This document shows, one piece after another, positions 52,215 through 60,607 of a DNA stretch of 64,000 bases (position 1 is the stretch's first letter; the number at the start of each line of letters is the position of its first letter). Location of the stretch: positions 1 to 64,000 of the forward strand of contig CANJMY010000007.1 of the NCBI GenBank assembly GCA_947475315.1. The letters are read 5' to 3'. Below the pieces are notes generated by a model. The model worked only from the letters and a program-made list of their open reading frames with translations, was not told where the DNA came from and did not search any database. The translations under genes were made by a program, and so were the position numbers. Source of the stretch: Pseudomonadota bacterium (GTDB taxonomy: Bacteria; Myxococcota_A; UBA796; GCA-2862545).

Positions 52215-52823
52215 CTAGACGAGCGACCTACGGCGGCGCAGGCCGGCGAGGCCCAGCGCCAGGCCGGTCAGGCCAAACCCGGCGGACTGGCTGGTGCTGG
52301 CGCAGCCGCAGGTGCCCTTGACGACGGGGCCACCCGTGTCGGTGTCGTCACCGGTGACGTTGTCGTCGGTGTCCTGGGCGGTGCCGGTCTCCGTGTCGCC
52401 GATGTCCGTGTCGGCGACGGTGTCCGTGTCCGCGACGGTGTCCGTGTCGACCACGGTGTCCGTGTCCGCGACGGTGTCCGTGTCGACCACCGTGTCGGTG
52501 TCGACGGGCGGCACGTCGGTGTCGAGCCCGGTGTCAAACGTGTCCGACGAGTCGAAGACGACGCCCCAGGTGTCGCCCCAGCCGCTGTCCGTGGTGTCGA
52601 AGGAGCCGGTGTCCGCGGAGTCCGCGGGCACAATGGCCGTGTCCCAGGCGAGGCCCGTGTCCCACACGAAGCCGGTGTCCCACGCCGGCGCGGTGTCGAC
52701 GACCGGATCGGTGTCCAGCACGTCGGTGTCAATGACAGGGGGGAGCGGCTGCGGCACGGCGAGCGCGCGGCTGACAGGCAGCAGGCACACAAGCAGCAGG
52801 GCCGCGCGATGCGCGTGGTTCAT
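52215..52823 (-). CDS. DTD-repeat surface protein with MYXO-CTERM-like tail
   Basis: 202 residues from the ATG that follows GGAG (5 bases). Signal peptide, then an extremely Asp/Thr/Val-rich chain with tandem DTDTVV/DTDTVA hexapeptides. The C-terminus has CGCAS, a hydrophobic helix (GFGLTGLALGLAGL) and RRRR, the MYXO-CTERM sorting pattern that in myxobacteria is cut and modified for outer-surface display. No enzymatic domain; probably a surface or cell-wall filament. The frame extended to 52925 is not supported. Confidence 0.8.
   Translation of the reverse strand: MNHAHRAALLLVCLLPVSRALAVPQPLPPVIDTDVLDTDPVVDTAPAWDTGFVWDTGLAWDTAIVPADSADTGSFDTTDSGWGDTWGVVFDSSDTFDTGLDTDVPPVDTDTVVDTDTVADTDTVVDTDTVADTDTVADTDIGDTETGTAQDTDDNVTGDDTDTGGPVVKGTCGCASTSQSAGFGLTGLALGLAGLRRRRSLV
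52413..52502. repeat. Five 18-bp tandem repeats inside the DTD-protein gene
   Basis: Five in-frame 18-base units such as CGCGACGGTGTCCGTGTC alternate with GACCACGGTGTCCGTGTC. Each encodes six residues (DTDTVA or DTDTVV), so slippage would change protein length without a frameshift. Confidence 0.85.
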
Positions 52824-52928
52824 GGCGTCTCCAACCGCGCGGCGCCATCCAGGCCGCTCGGCCGGCCATTCTATCCTGAAGACGGGTCCGTCGCGAGCCG
52901 TCGCCGCCCGTTTCCGGGCGACCAACCG

Positions 52929-53660
52929 TCAGAGCGCGGCGAGGAGCTCCCGGACCGACCGTTGCGTGCCGACTTCCAGCGCGCGGCAGATCTGGGCGTG
53001 CCCGATGCTGACCTCGCGAAGACCCGGCAGGCCGCGCAGGCCGATCAGGTTGTGCCGGTCCAGATCGTGTCCGGCGTTGACCGACAGGCCCGCGCGGGCG
53101 GCCGCCTCAGCGGTGGCGAACATGGCGGCCCGGGCGATCTCCTGGTCGGGCTTGCCCCATGCCCAGGCGTACGGGCCCGTGTAGAGCTCCACCCGGTCCG
53201 CGCCCGCGTCAACCGCGCCGGCGACGGGGCCCGGATCGCAGTCCACGAACAGGCTCACGCGGGTTCCGACGCGGTGAAGACGCTCGATCGTCGGCGCCAA
53301 TTCTGCGTTGTCTTCGGGGAAGCGGTAGCCGTGGTCGCTGGTGACCTCGCCGGGCCGCACGGGCACCAGGGTGCACTGGGCTGGACGCAGCGCCACCACC
53401 TGGTCGACGATCTCCGAGTGGTTCTCACACTCGATGTTCAGCTCCACCCCGGGGTGCTTGGACGCCAAATGCGCCGCGAGCGGCACGAGGTCCGAGTACA
53501 GCACATGCCGTTGGTCGCGGCGGGGGTGGACGGTGATCCCGTGGGCCCCCGCGGCCAGCACTGCGTCGGCCGCGTCGAGCAGGTTCGGCGTGTCATGGCC
53601 GCGACTGTTGCGCACCAGGGCGTACTTGTTGATGTTCACCGAGAGCTGCACGCGGACCAT
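52929..53660 (-). CDS. pdxJ: Pyridoxine 5'-phosphate synthase
   Basis: 243 residues. TIM-barrel enzyme that condenses 1-deoxy-D-xylulose 5-phosphate with aminoacetone 3-phosphate to form pyridoxine phosphate. Motifs: SVNINKYALVRNSRG, ITVHPRRDQRH, ELNIE, SLFVDCDPG, VELYTGPYA, VNAGHDLDRHNL, VSIGHA. The first motif is the NxNK variant that I recall from some proteobacterial PdxJ, where E. coli has NIDHVATLR; the other active-site residues are kept. I start at the ATG preceded by GAGG rather than 5 codons upstream. pdxA is not in the window. Confidence 0.9.
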   Translation of the reverse strand: MVRVQLSVNINKYALVRNSRGHDTPNLLDAADAVLAAGAHGITVHPRRDQRHVLYSDLVPLAAHLASKHPGVELNIECENHSEIVDQVVALRPAQCTLVPVRPGEVTSDHGYRFPEDNAELAPTIERLHRVGTRVSLFVDCDPGPVAGAVDAGADRVELYTGPYAWAWGKPDQEIARAAMFATAEAAARAGLSVNAGHDLDRHNLIGLRGLPGLREVSIGHAQICRALEVGTQRSVRELLAAL

Positions 53661-53769
53661 GTCTGCCTCTTTCACTGTCTACACCTCGTCCTCGACGCGC
53701 AGGACCCGCACGGGGTAGCCTTTCGGCGCCGCTCTGCAAGGTTGCCGGGCGTCACTGGGAGCCGACCCC

Positions 53770-55311
53770 TTGGGTACCCGTACCTGTACCGTGATGTTCA
53801 CCGACATGGCGGACTACACCGCCGCTGTCGCGCGCACGGACCGTGATGGGCTCCGCCGGCTGCTCGCGGAGCATGAAGACGCGGTCTCGCCGATTGTGAA
53901 GCGCTACCACGGCCGGGTCGTGAAGAATCTGGGCGACAGCTTCATGTGCCTGTTCGACTCGTCGACGGACGCGGTCCGGTCGGCGCTCGACATCCAGGAC
54001 TACGTCGCGGCCGGCGGCGGGATCAACATCCGCATCGGCATGACCACAGGCGACGTCGAGGAGATCGACGGCGACGCGTTCGGTGACGCGGTGAACCAGG
54101 CGGCGCGCATCCTGTCCAAGGCCCCGGCGGGCGAGGTCTGGTTTGGCCCGGGCACCCGCGTGTGCATGAACGTGTCGGAGATCCCGTGGGAGTCGGTGGG
54201 CCGGTTCCCCCTCAAGGGCATCTCGGGCGACGTCGACCTGTACCGCGCCGTGCCCACCCACAAGTGCTGGTTGCCCGAGGCCGTCGCCTCCGCCGCCCGT
54301 CGGAACCGCTTGGTGCGGGTCAAGCGCGGCCAGCCGATGAACGCGATGCTGCCCCCGGAGGCCATCCTGCTGCTGGAGGGCTTCCTCCCGGGATCGTCCG
54401 AACTGTCCGACGCGCTGGGCCGCCTGCCCGTGCTCGACCCGGCGTCGCTCTACCTGACGACCTACCACATCTCGTCGGCGGACCGGCAGGTCTGGGTCGA
54501 CGCGGGCCGCGGGCTGGTGATCGGGGTCCCGAACGCGGTCGACCGGGCCATCCACGACGTCCAGCGCGCGGTCAGCCGCACCTCTGGCGCGGACACCCTG
54601 GTGCTCGAGACGGGCGCCCTGGTGGACTTCGAACTGGTGCTCTCGGGCTTGGCGCTGCCGGCCGTCCCGCTGTCCGAGGTCGTCGAGTCCTACTACTACG
54701 AGCTGATGCCCGAGGGCCGCTGGGTCAACACCTCGGAGCGAACCCTGCTGCGCGTCGAGGTCAACCTGGATGGTCCGCGCCTGGTGGTGACCGCGCCGGG
54801 CGTGGTGATCGACGGTCGCACGCGACGTCCGGACGAGGTCATCTCGCTCGCGGACGGCACCCGGTTCGACGTAGGCGGCATGACGTTCACGTTCCACGCG
54901 CTCTCGCACCCCGACTTTGTCGGCGCGATCATGTGCGACACGAACATGCGCATCGGTGTGATCGGCGGCCAGACGGTCGAGATTGGCCGCGAGCCGAACC
55001 ACCCGGGCCTGATGTTCGCGGACCGCCGCGGCCAGCAGAACATCCGCTGGTGCTCGGGCGTGCGCGCCGCCAAGGCCCGCGCGGGCGGCTTCACCATGGA
55101 TCGCGCGCTGGTTGGCCGTCGCCAGGCGGCGATCAGCCTGGTCGGTGACGTGATCCGCCTGACCCCGCTCCACGAGCGCTGCCCCACTTGGCTGCTGCGC
55201 GCGGGCGCCCGCCAGCTTGAGCCGGTGCTTGAGCCGACGATCATCTCGATCGGGGACAGCATCGTGACCGGAACCACCGTCGTGGGGCTCCGTGCGCCGG
55301 ACGAGGGCTGA
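53770..55311 (+). CDS. Class III nucleotide cyclase with degenerate FHA-like C-terminus
   Basis: 513 residues. The cyclase homology domain (about 1-165) has all active-site residues: metal-binding Asp12 (FTD) and Asp56 (LGD), Lys52 and Asp106 for the purine, and Asn109 and Arg113 of VNQAAR, so it should make cAMP (Lys/Asp pair) or cGMP. The remaining part is beta-rich; one stretch (about 405-465, starting VEIGREPN) resembles an FHA domain without the SxxH residues. No membrane helix is seen. TTG start; topB begins 15 bases after the stop. Confidence 0.82.
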   Translation: MGTRTCTVMFTDMADYTAAVARTDRDGLRRLLAEHEDAVSPIVKRYHGRVVKNLGDSFMCLFDSSTDAVRSALDIQDYVAAGGGINIRIGMTTGDVEEIDGDAFGDAVNQAARILSKAPAGEVWFGPGTRVCMNVSEIPWESVGRFPLKGISGDVDLYRAVPTHKCWLPEAVASAARRNRLVRVKRGQPMNAMLPPEAILLLEGFLPGSSELSDALGRLPVLDPASLYLTTYHISSADRQVWVDAGRGLVIGVPNAVDRAIHDVQRAVSRTSGADTLVLETGALVDFELVLSGLALPAVPLSEVVESYYYELMPEGRWVNTSERTLLRVEVNLDGPRLVVTAPGVVIDGRTRRPDEVISLADGTRFDVGGMTFTFHALSHPDFVGAIMCDTNMRIGVIGGQTVEIGREPNHPGLMFADRRGQQNIRWCSGVRAAKARAGGFTMDRALVGRRQAAISLVGDVIRLTPLHERCPTWLLRAGARQLEPVLEPTIISIGDSIVTGTTVVGLRAPDEG

Positions 55312-55326
55312 CGCCCGGGTGCTCCA

Positions 55327-57831
55327 TTGCGGTTGATCATCGCCGAGAAGCCGAGCGTCGCCCGGGACCTGGCCCGAGTGCTCGGTCTGGGCGGCAAGGG
55401 CGACGGCTTCCTGCAGGGTGACGGCGTCGCCGTGACGTGGTGCATCGGCCACCTGCTGGAGTTTGAGGACCCGGCCTACTACGACCCCGCCTGGAAGCGC
55501 TGGGCGCTCGACACGCTGCCCATGGTCCCGAGCCACTTCGCGCTTCGCGTGCGCGAGGGCGTCGAGGACCAGGCGAAGGTCGTCCGCAAGCTGCTGCGGG
55601 ACAAGTCGCTGCGTGAGGTGATCAACGCCTGTGACGCCGGTCGCGAAGGCGAACTGATCTTCCGCCAGATCTACGAGTTCAGCGAGTGCACGCGTCCGGT
55701 CCAGCGCCTGTGGGTGTCATCGCTGACGGACGAGGCGGTGCGGCTTGGGTTCTCGCGGCTTCGGCCCGGTGTGGAGTTCGACGCGTTGGCCGACGCCGCC
55801 CGCTCCCGCTCCGAGTCCGACTGGCTGGTGGGGCTGAACGCGACCCGCGCGCTCACGTGTCGCACCCGCGACGCCGGCGGGGACGCCCTGTGGAGCGTGG
55901 GGCGGGTCCAGACGCCCACCCTGGCGATGATCGTCGCGCGCGACCACGAGATCGCCGCGTTCGTGCCCGAGTCGTACTGGCGGGTGGAGGCCAGGCTCAG
56001 CGCCGGCGGCGGCGTCTGGAAGGCCACGTTCATCCGCACGGTGACCGCGCCAAAAGAGGAGGAGGAGCGAGAAGGCCAGGACGCGCCCAAAGTCGAGCGG
56101 CTGGCCACCGAGCAAGACGCCCGCTGGATCGCCGACGCGGTGCGCGGACGCGAGGGCGTGGTCACGCGCGCCACCCGCAAGACCCGCCGCGAGCTGCCCC
56201 CGCTGCTCTACGATCTGACCTCGCTGCAGCGCCGCGCGAACCAGCGCTATGGGCTGTCCGCCCAGCGCACGCTGGAGGTGGCTCAAGGGCTCTATGAGCG
56301 CCACAAGCTCATCACGTACCCGAGAACGGACGCGCGCTACCTGACGTCGGACCAGGTGGGGGAGCTGCCCGGGATCTTGCGCGCCGTGGGCACTCTGGCC
56401 CCGTACCGCGCGACGGCCGAGGCGCTGTCGGAGCGCCCGCTGCGGATCAGCGGCCGCATCGTCGACGACGCCGAGGTCGGCGATCACCACGCGATCCTAC
56501 CTACCTCTCGGTCGGCGGAGGGCGCGCGCCTGGACCCCGACGAGAAGCGGGTCTACGACCTGATCGCCCGGCGCCTGTTGGCGGCGCTCTCGCCCGACGC
56601 GGTGATCGACACGGCCGAGATCTGGGTGGAGGTGGCGCCGCCGCCGGACGCGCCGCTGCCGGCGGACGCGCCGCCGCCCCTGACCTTTCGCGCCAAGGGG
56701 CGAGTGCTCCGCGAGGCAGGCTGGCAGGCGATCGACCCGCCGGCGAGCTCCAACGACCTGGACCTGCCCAACATCGAGGAGGGCGCGGTCGTGCACGTGG
56801 ACGACGCCGCGACCATGCCCGGCCAGACGCGCCCGCCGCGCCCGCACGACGACGCGTCGATCCTGCGCGCCATGGAGACCGCCGGGCGCGCGCTCGACGA
56901 CGACAACCTGCGCCGCGCGCTCCGCAACGCAGGCCTGGGCACGCCCGCCACCCGCGCCGCCATCCTGCAGACGCTGCTCGATCGCAAGTACATCCTCCGC
57001 GACGGACGGGCGCTGCAGGCGACCCCCATGGGCTGCGCGCTGATCGAGGCGCTGCCGGTGGAGGCGCTCAAGAGCGCGGAGCTGACCGGTCGCTGGGAGA
57101 AGCGCCTGGCCGACATCGCCGAGGGGCGTGAGCGCCGCGACGCGTTCATGTCCGACGTGGTCGTGTACACGGGTGTCATCGTCGACGCGATCCGCGGGAG
57201 CGGGGCGCTCCCGATGGCCGCGACCGAGCGCACGCGCCCGGAGGCCGAGGCGATCGGCGCCTGCCCGGCCTGCGGCGCCCCCGTCCGCAAGCGGGGCGAC
57301 GTGTGGACCTGCGACACCGGCCGCACCTGCCCGTTTGTCGTGTTCGGCACCATGGGCGGCAAGACCATCGGCGTGACCATCGTGCGGACGCTGCTCAAGG
57401 AGAAGCGGACCGCGGTGATGACAGGCTTCAAGAGCCGGGCCGGAAAGGCCTTCGACGCGGGCCTGGAGGTCGGGCCAGACGGTCGGGTGCAGCTGTACTT
57501 CTCGAACGAGCCCGCAGCACCCAAGGCGGAGCCCAACGAGCCCAAGGCGGCGCCCAAGCCGAGCGCGGACGGTCGCGCGAAGGCGGGCGCCAAGGCGTCC
57601 GGGGAGCCCAAGCCCCGCGCCAAGGCGGAAGGGAAGGCGCCGGCGAGTAAGGCCGCGCCCAAGCCCGGGGCAGACAAGGGGGCGACCAAGCCCCGGCCGA
57701 ACGCCATGCCCGCCGCGCCGAAGGTGGGCGAGGCGTGCCCCACCTGCGGCGAAGGCAGGGTGATGCAGGGCCGGACCTCGCTCGGGTGCTCCCGGTGGCG
57801 CGAGGGCTGTGGCTGGAGAGGCCCGCTCTAG
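55327..57831 (+). CDS. topB: DNA topoisomerase III with H1-like Lys-rich linker
   Basis: 834 residues (E. coli TopB 653). Toprim domain at the N-terminus (IAEKPSVARDLA, then NACDAGREGELIF with the metal acidic residues), catalytic Tyr331 in ITYPRTDARY, close to Tyr328 in E. coli. It relaxes and decatenates DNA. After a zinc ribbon (CPACGAP...CPF, about 640-670) comes a Lys/Ala/Pro-rich segment (about 725-795) like histone H1 tails and then a final CPTCGEG...CSRWREGCGW zinc ribbon. TTG start, no clear ribosome site; the stop overlaps the convergent CheY-like gene by 4 bases. Confidence 0.93.
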   Translation: MRLIIAEKPSVARDLARVLGLGGKGDGFLQGDGVAVTWCIGHLLEFEDPAYYDPAWKRWALDTLPMVPSHFALRVREGVEDQAKVVRKLLRDKSLREVINACDAGREGELIFRQIYEFSECTRPVQRLWVSSLTDEAVRLGFSRLRPGVEFDALADAARSRSESDWLVGLNATRALTCRTRDAGGDALWSVGRVQTPTLAMIVARDHEIAAFVPESYWRVEARLSAGGGVWKATFIRTVTAPKEEEEREGQDAPKVERLATEQDARWIADAVRGREGVVTRATRKTRRELPPLLYDLTSLQRRANQRYGLSAQRTLEVAQGLYERHKLITYPRTDARYLTSDQVGELPGILRAVGTLAPYRATAEALSERPLRISGRIVDDAEVGDHHAILPTSRSAEGARLDPDEKRVYDLIARRLLAALSPDAVIDTAEIWVEVAPPPDAPLPADAPPPLTFRAKGRVLREAGWQAIDPPASSNDLDLPNIEEGAVVHVDDAATMPGQTRPPRPHDDASILRAMETAGRALDDDNLRRALRNAGLGTPATRAAILQTLLDRKYILRDGRALQATPMGCALIEALPVEALKSAELTGRWEKRLADIAEGRERRDAFMSDVVVYTGVIVDAIRGSGALPMAATERTRPEAEAIGACPACGAPVRKRGDVWTCDTGRTCPFVVFGTMGGKTIGVTIVRTLLKEKRTAVMTGFKSRAGKAFDAGLEVGPDGRVQLYFSNEPAAPKAEPNEPKAAPKPSADGRAKAGAKASGEPKPRAKAEGKAPASKAAPKPGADKGATKPRPNAMPAAPKVGEACPTCGEGRVMQGRTSLGCSRWREGCGWRGPL

Positions 57832-58196
57832 TCGCGGTCGCCCAGGATCGCGTTGACCAGGGAGAGGAGGGACTCGGGCCGGAACGGCTTGGCCAGGAAC
57901 GCGTCCCGCTGCTTGTCGACGCCCACCACCGTGAGGTTCTCGGGCGTCTCGCCCGACATGAAGATCACGCGCAGGTCGGGCCGCATGCCGCGCGCCTGAC
58001 GGGCGAGCGACGGGCCCTCGATGTCGTCCATCATCACGTCGGACAGCAGCAGCTGGATGGACGGGTCGCGCGCGAGCACGGACAGCGCTTCGGCGCCGCT
58101 GGTCGCGGACACCACCCGGCGACCGTCACGCTCCAGGGCGCGCACCACGGTGCGCCGCACCAGCGGGTCGTCGTCCACCACGAGCAACGTGGTCAT
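57828..58196 (-). CDS. CheY-like single-domain response regulator
   Basis: 122 residues: a receiver domain only. Asp8-Asp9-Asp10 cluster in VVDDDP, phospho-acceptor Asp53 in LLSDVMMDD, Thr/Ser region SGET at 81-84 and Lys103 in LAKPFRP. No output domain. The partner kinase is not in the window. It is divergent from the membrane dipeptidase gene. Confidence 0.92.
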   Translation of the reverse strand: MTTLLVVDDDPLVRRTVVRALERDGRRVVSATSGAEALSVLARDPSIQLLLSDVMMDDIEGPSLARQARGMRPDLRVIFMSGETPENLTVVGVDKQRDAFLAKPFRPESLLSLVNAILGDRD

Positions 58197-58233
58197 GGCC
58201 GGATGAGGGGGTTGGATCGTGGGCTCCTGCCGC

Positions 58234-58257
58234 GGGTCGGACGTTGTAGCCCGACCC
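58234..58257. promoter_or_regulatory. Hairpin in the divergent region before the dipeptidase gene
   Basis: GGGTCGG and CCGACCC form a 7-bp stem with a 10-base loop. TTGTAG is repeated at 58244 and 58258. It lies in the 146-base gap of divergent genes and may be an operator or part of a leader RNA. Confidence 0.3.
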
Positions 58258-58342
58258 TTGTAGGGATCCTGACACGACGTGGCCTCTCGCGCATGGCGAT
58301 TGCGTGGAACTGCGCATACGAAGCGCGCCCGCGAGGTGCCAC

Positions 58343-59422
58343 GTGGCTCGTCTCGACTACATCGATCACCGCGCCGATCCGTCTGCCTGGGCGCGCGAGC
58401 TCGGCTGTTCGGACGAGGCGGTGGCGCTGCTCTTGGACAGCCCGTTCATCGACCTGCACTGCGATCTGGAGGTCCCCGTCCGCTTGTTCGGCTGGGACCC
58501 GGCCAAGCGCCACGGGCCTTGGAAGCGGGTGATGCCGCTGTTTGGCCACACCGACTACCCGCGCCTGCGGGAAGCCGGGATGACCGGGGTCGTCTACGAC
58601 CTGGCGACCAACGTGTTCCGACGCGAGCCCAACCGCCAGGTGATCACGCTGGCCAACCTGGAGCGCTGCCAGCGGCAGATCGCGGCGTGGCCGGAGGATC
58701 TCGCGGTCGCGCGCACCCGCTCCGAGTACGACGCGGCGGTGGCGGCCGGGCGGACCGCCTTCTTCCTGGCGCTGCAGGGCGGGAACGCGCTGTCCCACGA
58801 CCCGACCGTGCTGCTGGGTGACGTGGGGCAGCTGATCCACCGCATCACGCTGGTGCACCTCAAGTCCAGCGTGCTCGGCGGCAGCAACAGCCCCGGTCAG
58901 CCGGAGAACGGCATCACCGACCGCGGCCGCGAGTTCGTGAAGCTGTGCAACCAGGCCCGGATCCTCGTGGACCTGGCCCACGCGGGCAAGAAGACCTTCT
59001 GGGGCGCGCTCGACGCGCATGACACGCTCATCCCGCCGATCGTCAGCCACGTGGGCATGGCCGGCGTGCGCGACCTGTGGCGCAACATCGACGACGACCA
59101 GGCCCGCGCGATCGCCGACCGCGGCGGCGTGATCGGCATCGTCTACCAGGGGAACTTCCTGGCGGACGTGCCGGTCGGCTGCGCGAGCAAGCGCTCGGCG
59201 ATCGTGGACCACCTCGATCATGTCATTCGGGTCGCGGGCGAGCAGGCGGCGGCGATCGGCACCGACTACGACGGCGTCATCACGCCGCCCTCGGATCTGA
59301 CCGACATCACGCAGCACCCGCTGCTGGTGCAGGACATGCTCGATCGAGGCTGGTCCCACGCCCGCATTCGCGGGATCCTGGGCGAGAACTACCTGCGGGT
59401 GGTCAAGGAAGTCCGGCCGTGA
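58343..59422 (+). CDS. Membrane dipeptidase (peptidase M19)
   Basis: 359 residues. Zinc-binding motifs of renal-dipeptidase-like enzymes: DLHCD (His39, Asp41), LVHLKS near 173-178, VDLAHAGK, VSHVGM and the final GTDYDG. It cleaves dipeptides, often with D-residues. I choose GTG at 58343 because GAGGTG is 5 bases upstream; GTG at 58304 would add 13 residues. No signal peptide is seen, so a cytoplasmic place is likely. Not obviously linked to the gsp genes. Confidence 0.88.
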   Translation: MARLDYIDHRADPSAWARELGCSDEAVALLLDSPFIDLHCDLEVPVRLFGWDPAKRHGPWKRVMPLFGHTDYPRLREAGMTGVVYDLATNVFRREPNRQVITLANLERCQRQIAAWPEDLAVARTRSEYDAAVAAGRTAFFLALQGGNALSHDPTVLLGDVGQLIHRITLVHLKSSVLGGSNSPGQPENGITDRGREFVKLCNQARILVDLAHAGKKTFWGALDAHDTLIPPIVSHVGMAGVRDLWRNIDDDQARAIADRGGVIGIVYQGNFLADVPVGCASKRSAIVDHLDHVIRVAGEQAAAIGTDYDGVITPPSDLTDITQHPLLVQDMLDRGWSHARIRGILGENYLRVVKEVRP

Positions 59423-59530
59423 CGCAATTCCAGATGACAGCTTGTCACACGTTCGGGGCGGCTTCCACCCCCGTTGACAGGATGTCCGGGACGGGTCGAA
59501 GAAAGCGTGTAGAACGGGCTTGCAGAGGCA

Positions 59531-59546
59531 TGGCACGCGGGTTGCC
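59531..59546 (+). promoter_or_regulatory. Sigma-54 (-24/-12) promoter before gspC
   Basis: TGGCAC (59531-59536), five bases, TTGCC (59542-59546) fits the consensus TGGCAC-N5-TTGCA except for the last base. The GC at 59544-59545 puts the transcript start near 59557, just before the GGAGG of gspC. It would need an enhancer-binding protein. Confidence 0.75.
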
Positions 59547-59569
59547 TTACGCTGGCGATGGAGGACGGG

Positions 59570-60568
59570 ATGGCGGGTGAGGCCCTGGCGGGACTGCGCG
59601 ACAAGCCGTGGATGCCGTTCGTCGGCGTCACGGTCGGCGCCGTCGTGCTCGCGCTCCTGGCCTCTGCCGGAGTGGGCGTGCTGGTGCGTCTGCCCGAGGG
59701 CGCCAAGGTGACCCCGGCCATGACCGCCGAGGACATCGCCGGCGCGGGCGGCCTGTCGACCAACGCAGACGACGTGACGGCCACTGGGGGCGGTGACGCA
59801 GGCGCCGACGCTGGGGGCAGCTCGGCGGATGGGCTTACCGCGGCCATTCACGCGGGCCGTCGCCTGAGCAAGGCCGATTACGTCAAGAGCATCCTGGATC
59901 GGAACATCTTCGACCCGTCCAAGATTGGCAAGCCCATTTGCGTCGGCGATGAATGCCCTGATGAGGCGGGCTCTGACCTCAAGGTCACGCTCAAGGGCAC
60001 GGTGGTCGCGGTGCCCGCGGCCTACAGCGCCGCCTTCATCGCCGAGGAAGGCAAGGAGACGGTCCACGCCTACGGGATCGGCCAGAAGGTCCAGGGCGCT
60101 GAGATCCTTGAGATCCAGGACAAGCGGGTGCGCGTGCGCAACCCGGCCGGCGCCGAGGAGTGGCTGGAGGTCGGCGTTGAGAAGCCGGCGTCCGTCGGCG
60201 ACGGCGCCAAGCCTGCCGCGGAGGGTGGGATCACTGGCGACGGCGAGACCAACTTCACGATCGATCGCGCCACGCTCAACGCGGCGCTCGGCAACATGGA
60301 CGAGCTCTCGGGCATGGCCCGCGCGCTCCTGCACCGCGGCCCGGACGGCGAGTACGACGGCTACCGCCTGTCGGCGATCCGTCGCGACACCCTCCCCGAC
60401 AAGGTCGGCATCCGCAACGGCGACATCATCCACTCGGTGAACGGCCTGCAGATCAACTCGCTCGACGGCGCGATGAAGGCGCTCGACGCGCTCAAGACGC
60501 AGCCCAACCTCAAGGTCGAGGTCACCCGCCGTGGCCAGCCGACTACCCTCAACTACGACATCCGCTGA
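59570..60568 (+). CDS. gspC: Type II secretion inner-membrane protein GspC
   Basis: 332 residues. One N-terminal membrane helix (about 14-36), a homology region (about 100-190: NIFDPSKIG, LKVTLKGTVVAVP) that contacts the secretin, and a C-terminal PDZ-like domain (about 245-330: YRLSAIRRDTLPDKVGIRNG). It links the inner-membrane platform to the GspD pore. GGAGG 5 bases before ATG 59570 and the sigma-54 start near 59557 favour this start over ATG 59558. First gene of the gspCDE operon. Confidence 0.88.
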   Translation: MAGEALAGLRDKPWMPFVGVTVGAVVLALLASAGVGVLVRLPEGAKVTPAMTAEDIAGAGGLSTNADDVTATGGGDAGADAGGSSADGLTAAIHAGRRLSKADYVKSILDRNIFDPSKIGKPICVGDECPDEAGSDLKVTLKGTVVAVPAAYSAAFIAEEGKETVHAYGIGQKVQGAEILEIQDKRVRVRNPAGAEEWLEVGVEKPASVGDGAKPAAEGGITGDGETNFTIDRATLNAALGNMDELSGMARALLHRGPDGEYDGYRLSAIRRDTLPDKVGIRNGDIIHSVNGLQINSLDGAMKALDALKTQPNLKVEVTRRGQPTTLNYDIR

Positions 60569-60607
60569 CGCTTGGGTCGAATGACCCGAGCCGGAGCATG
60601 AGCCTCG

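Noticed and set aside
52929-53660. PdxJ with an altered first motif as a possible new function
   Set aside because: I recall this NxNK variant from other proteobacterial PdxJ proteins and the remaining active-site motifs are intact.
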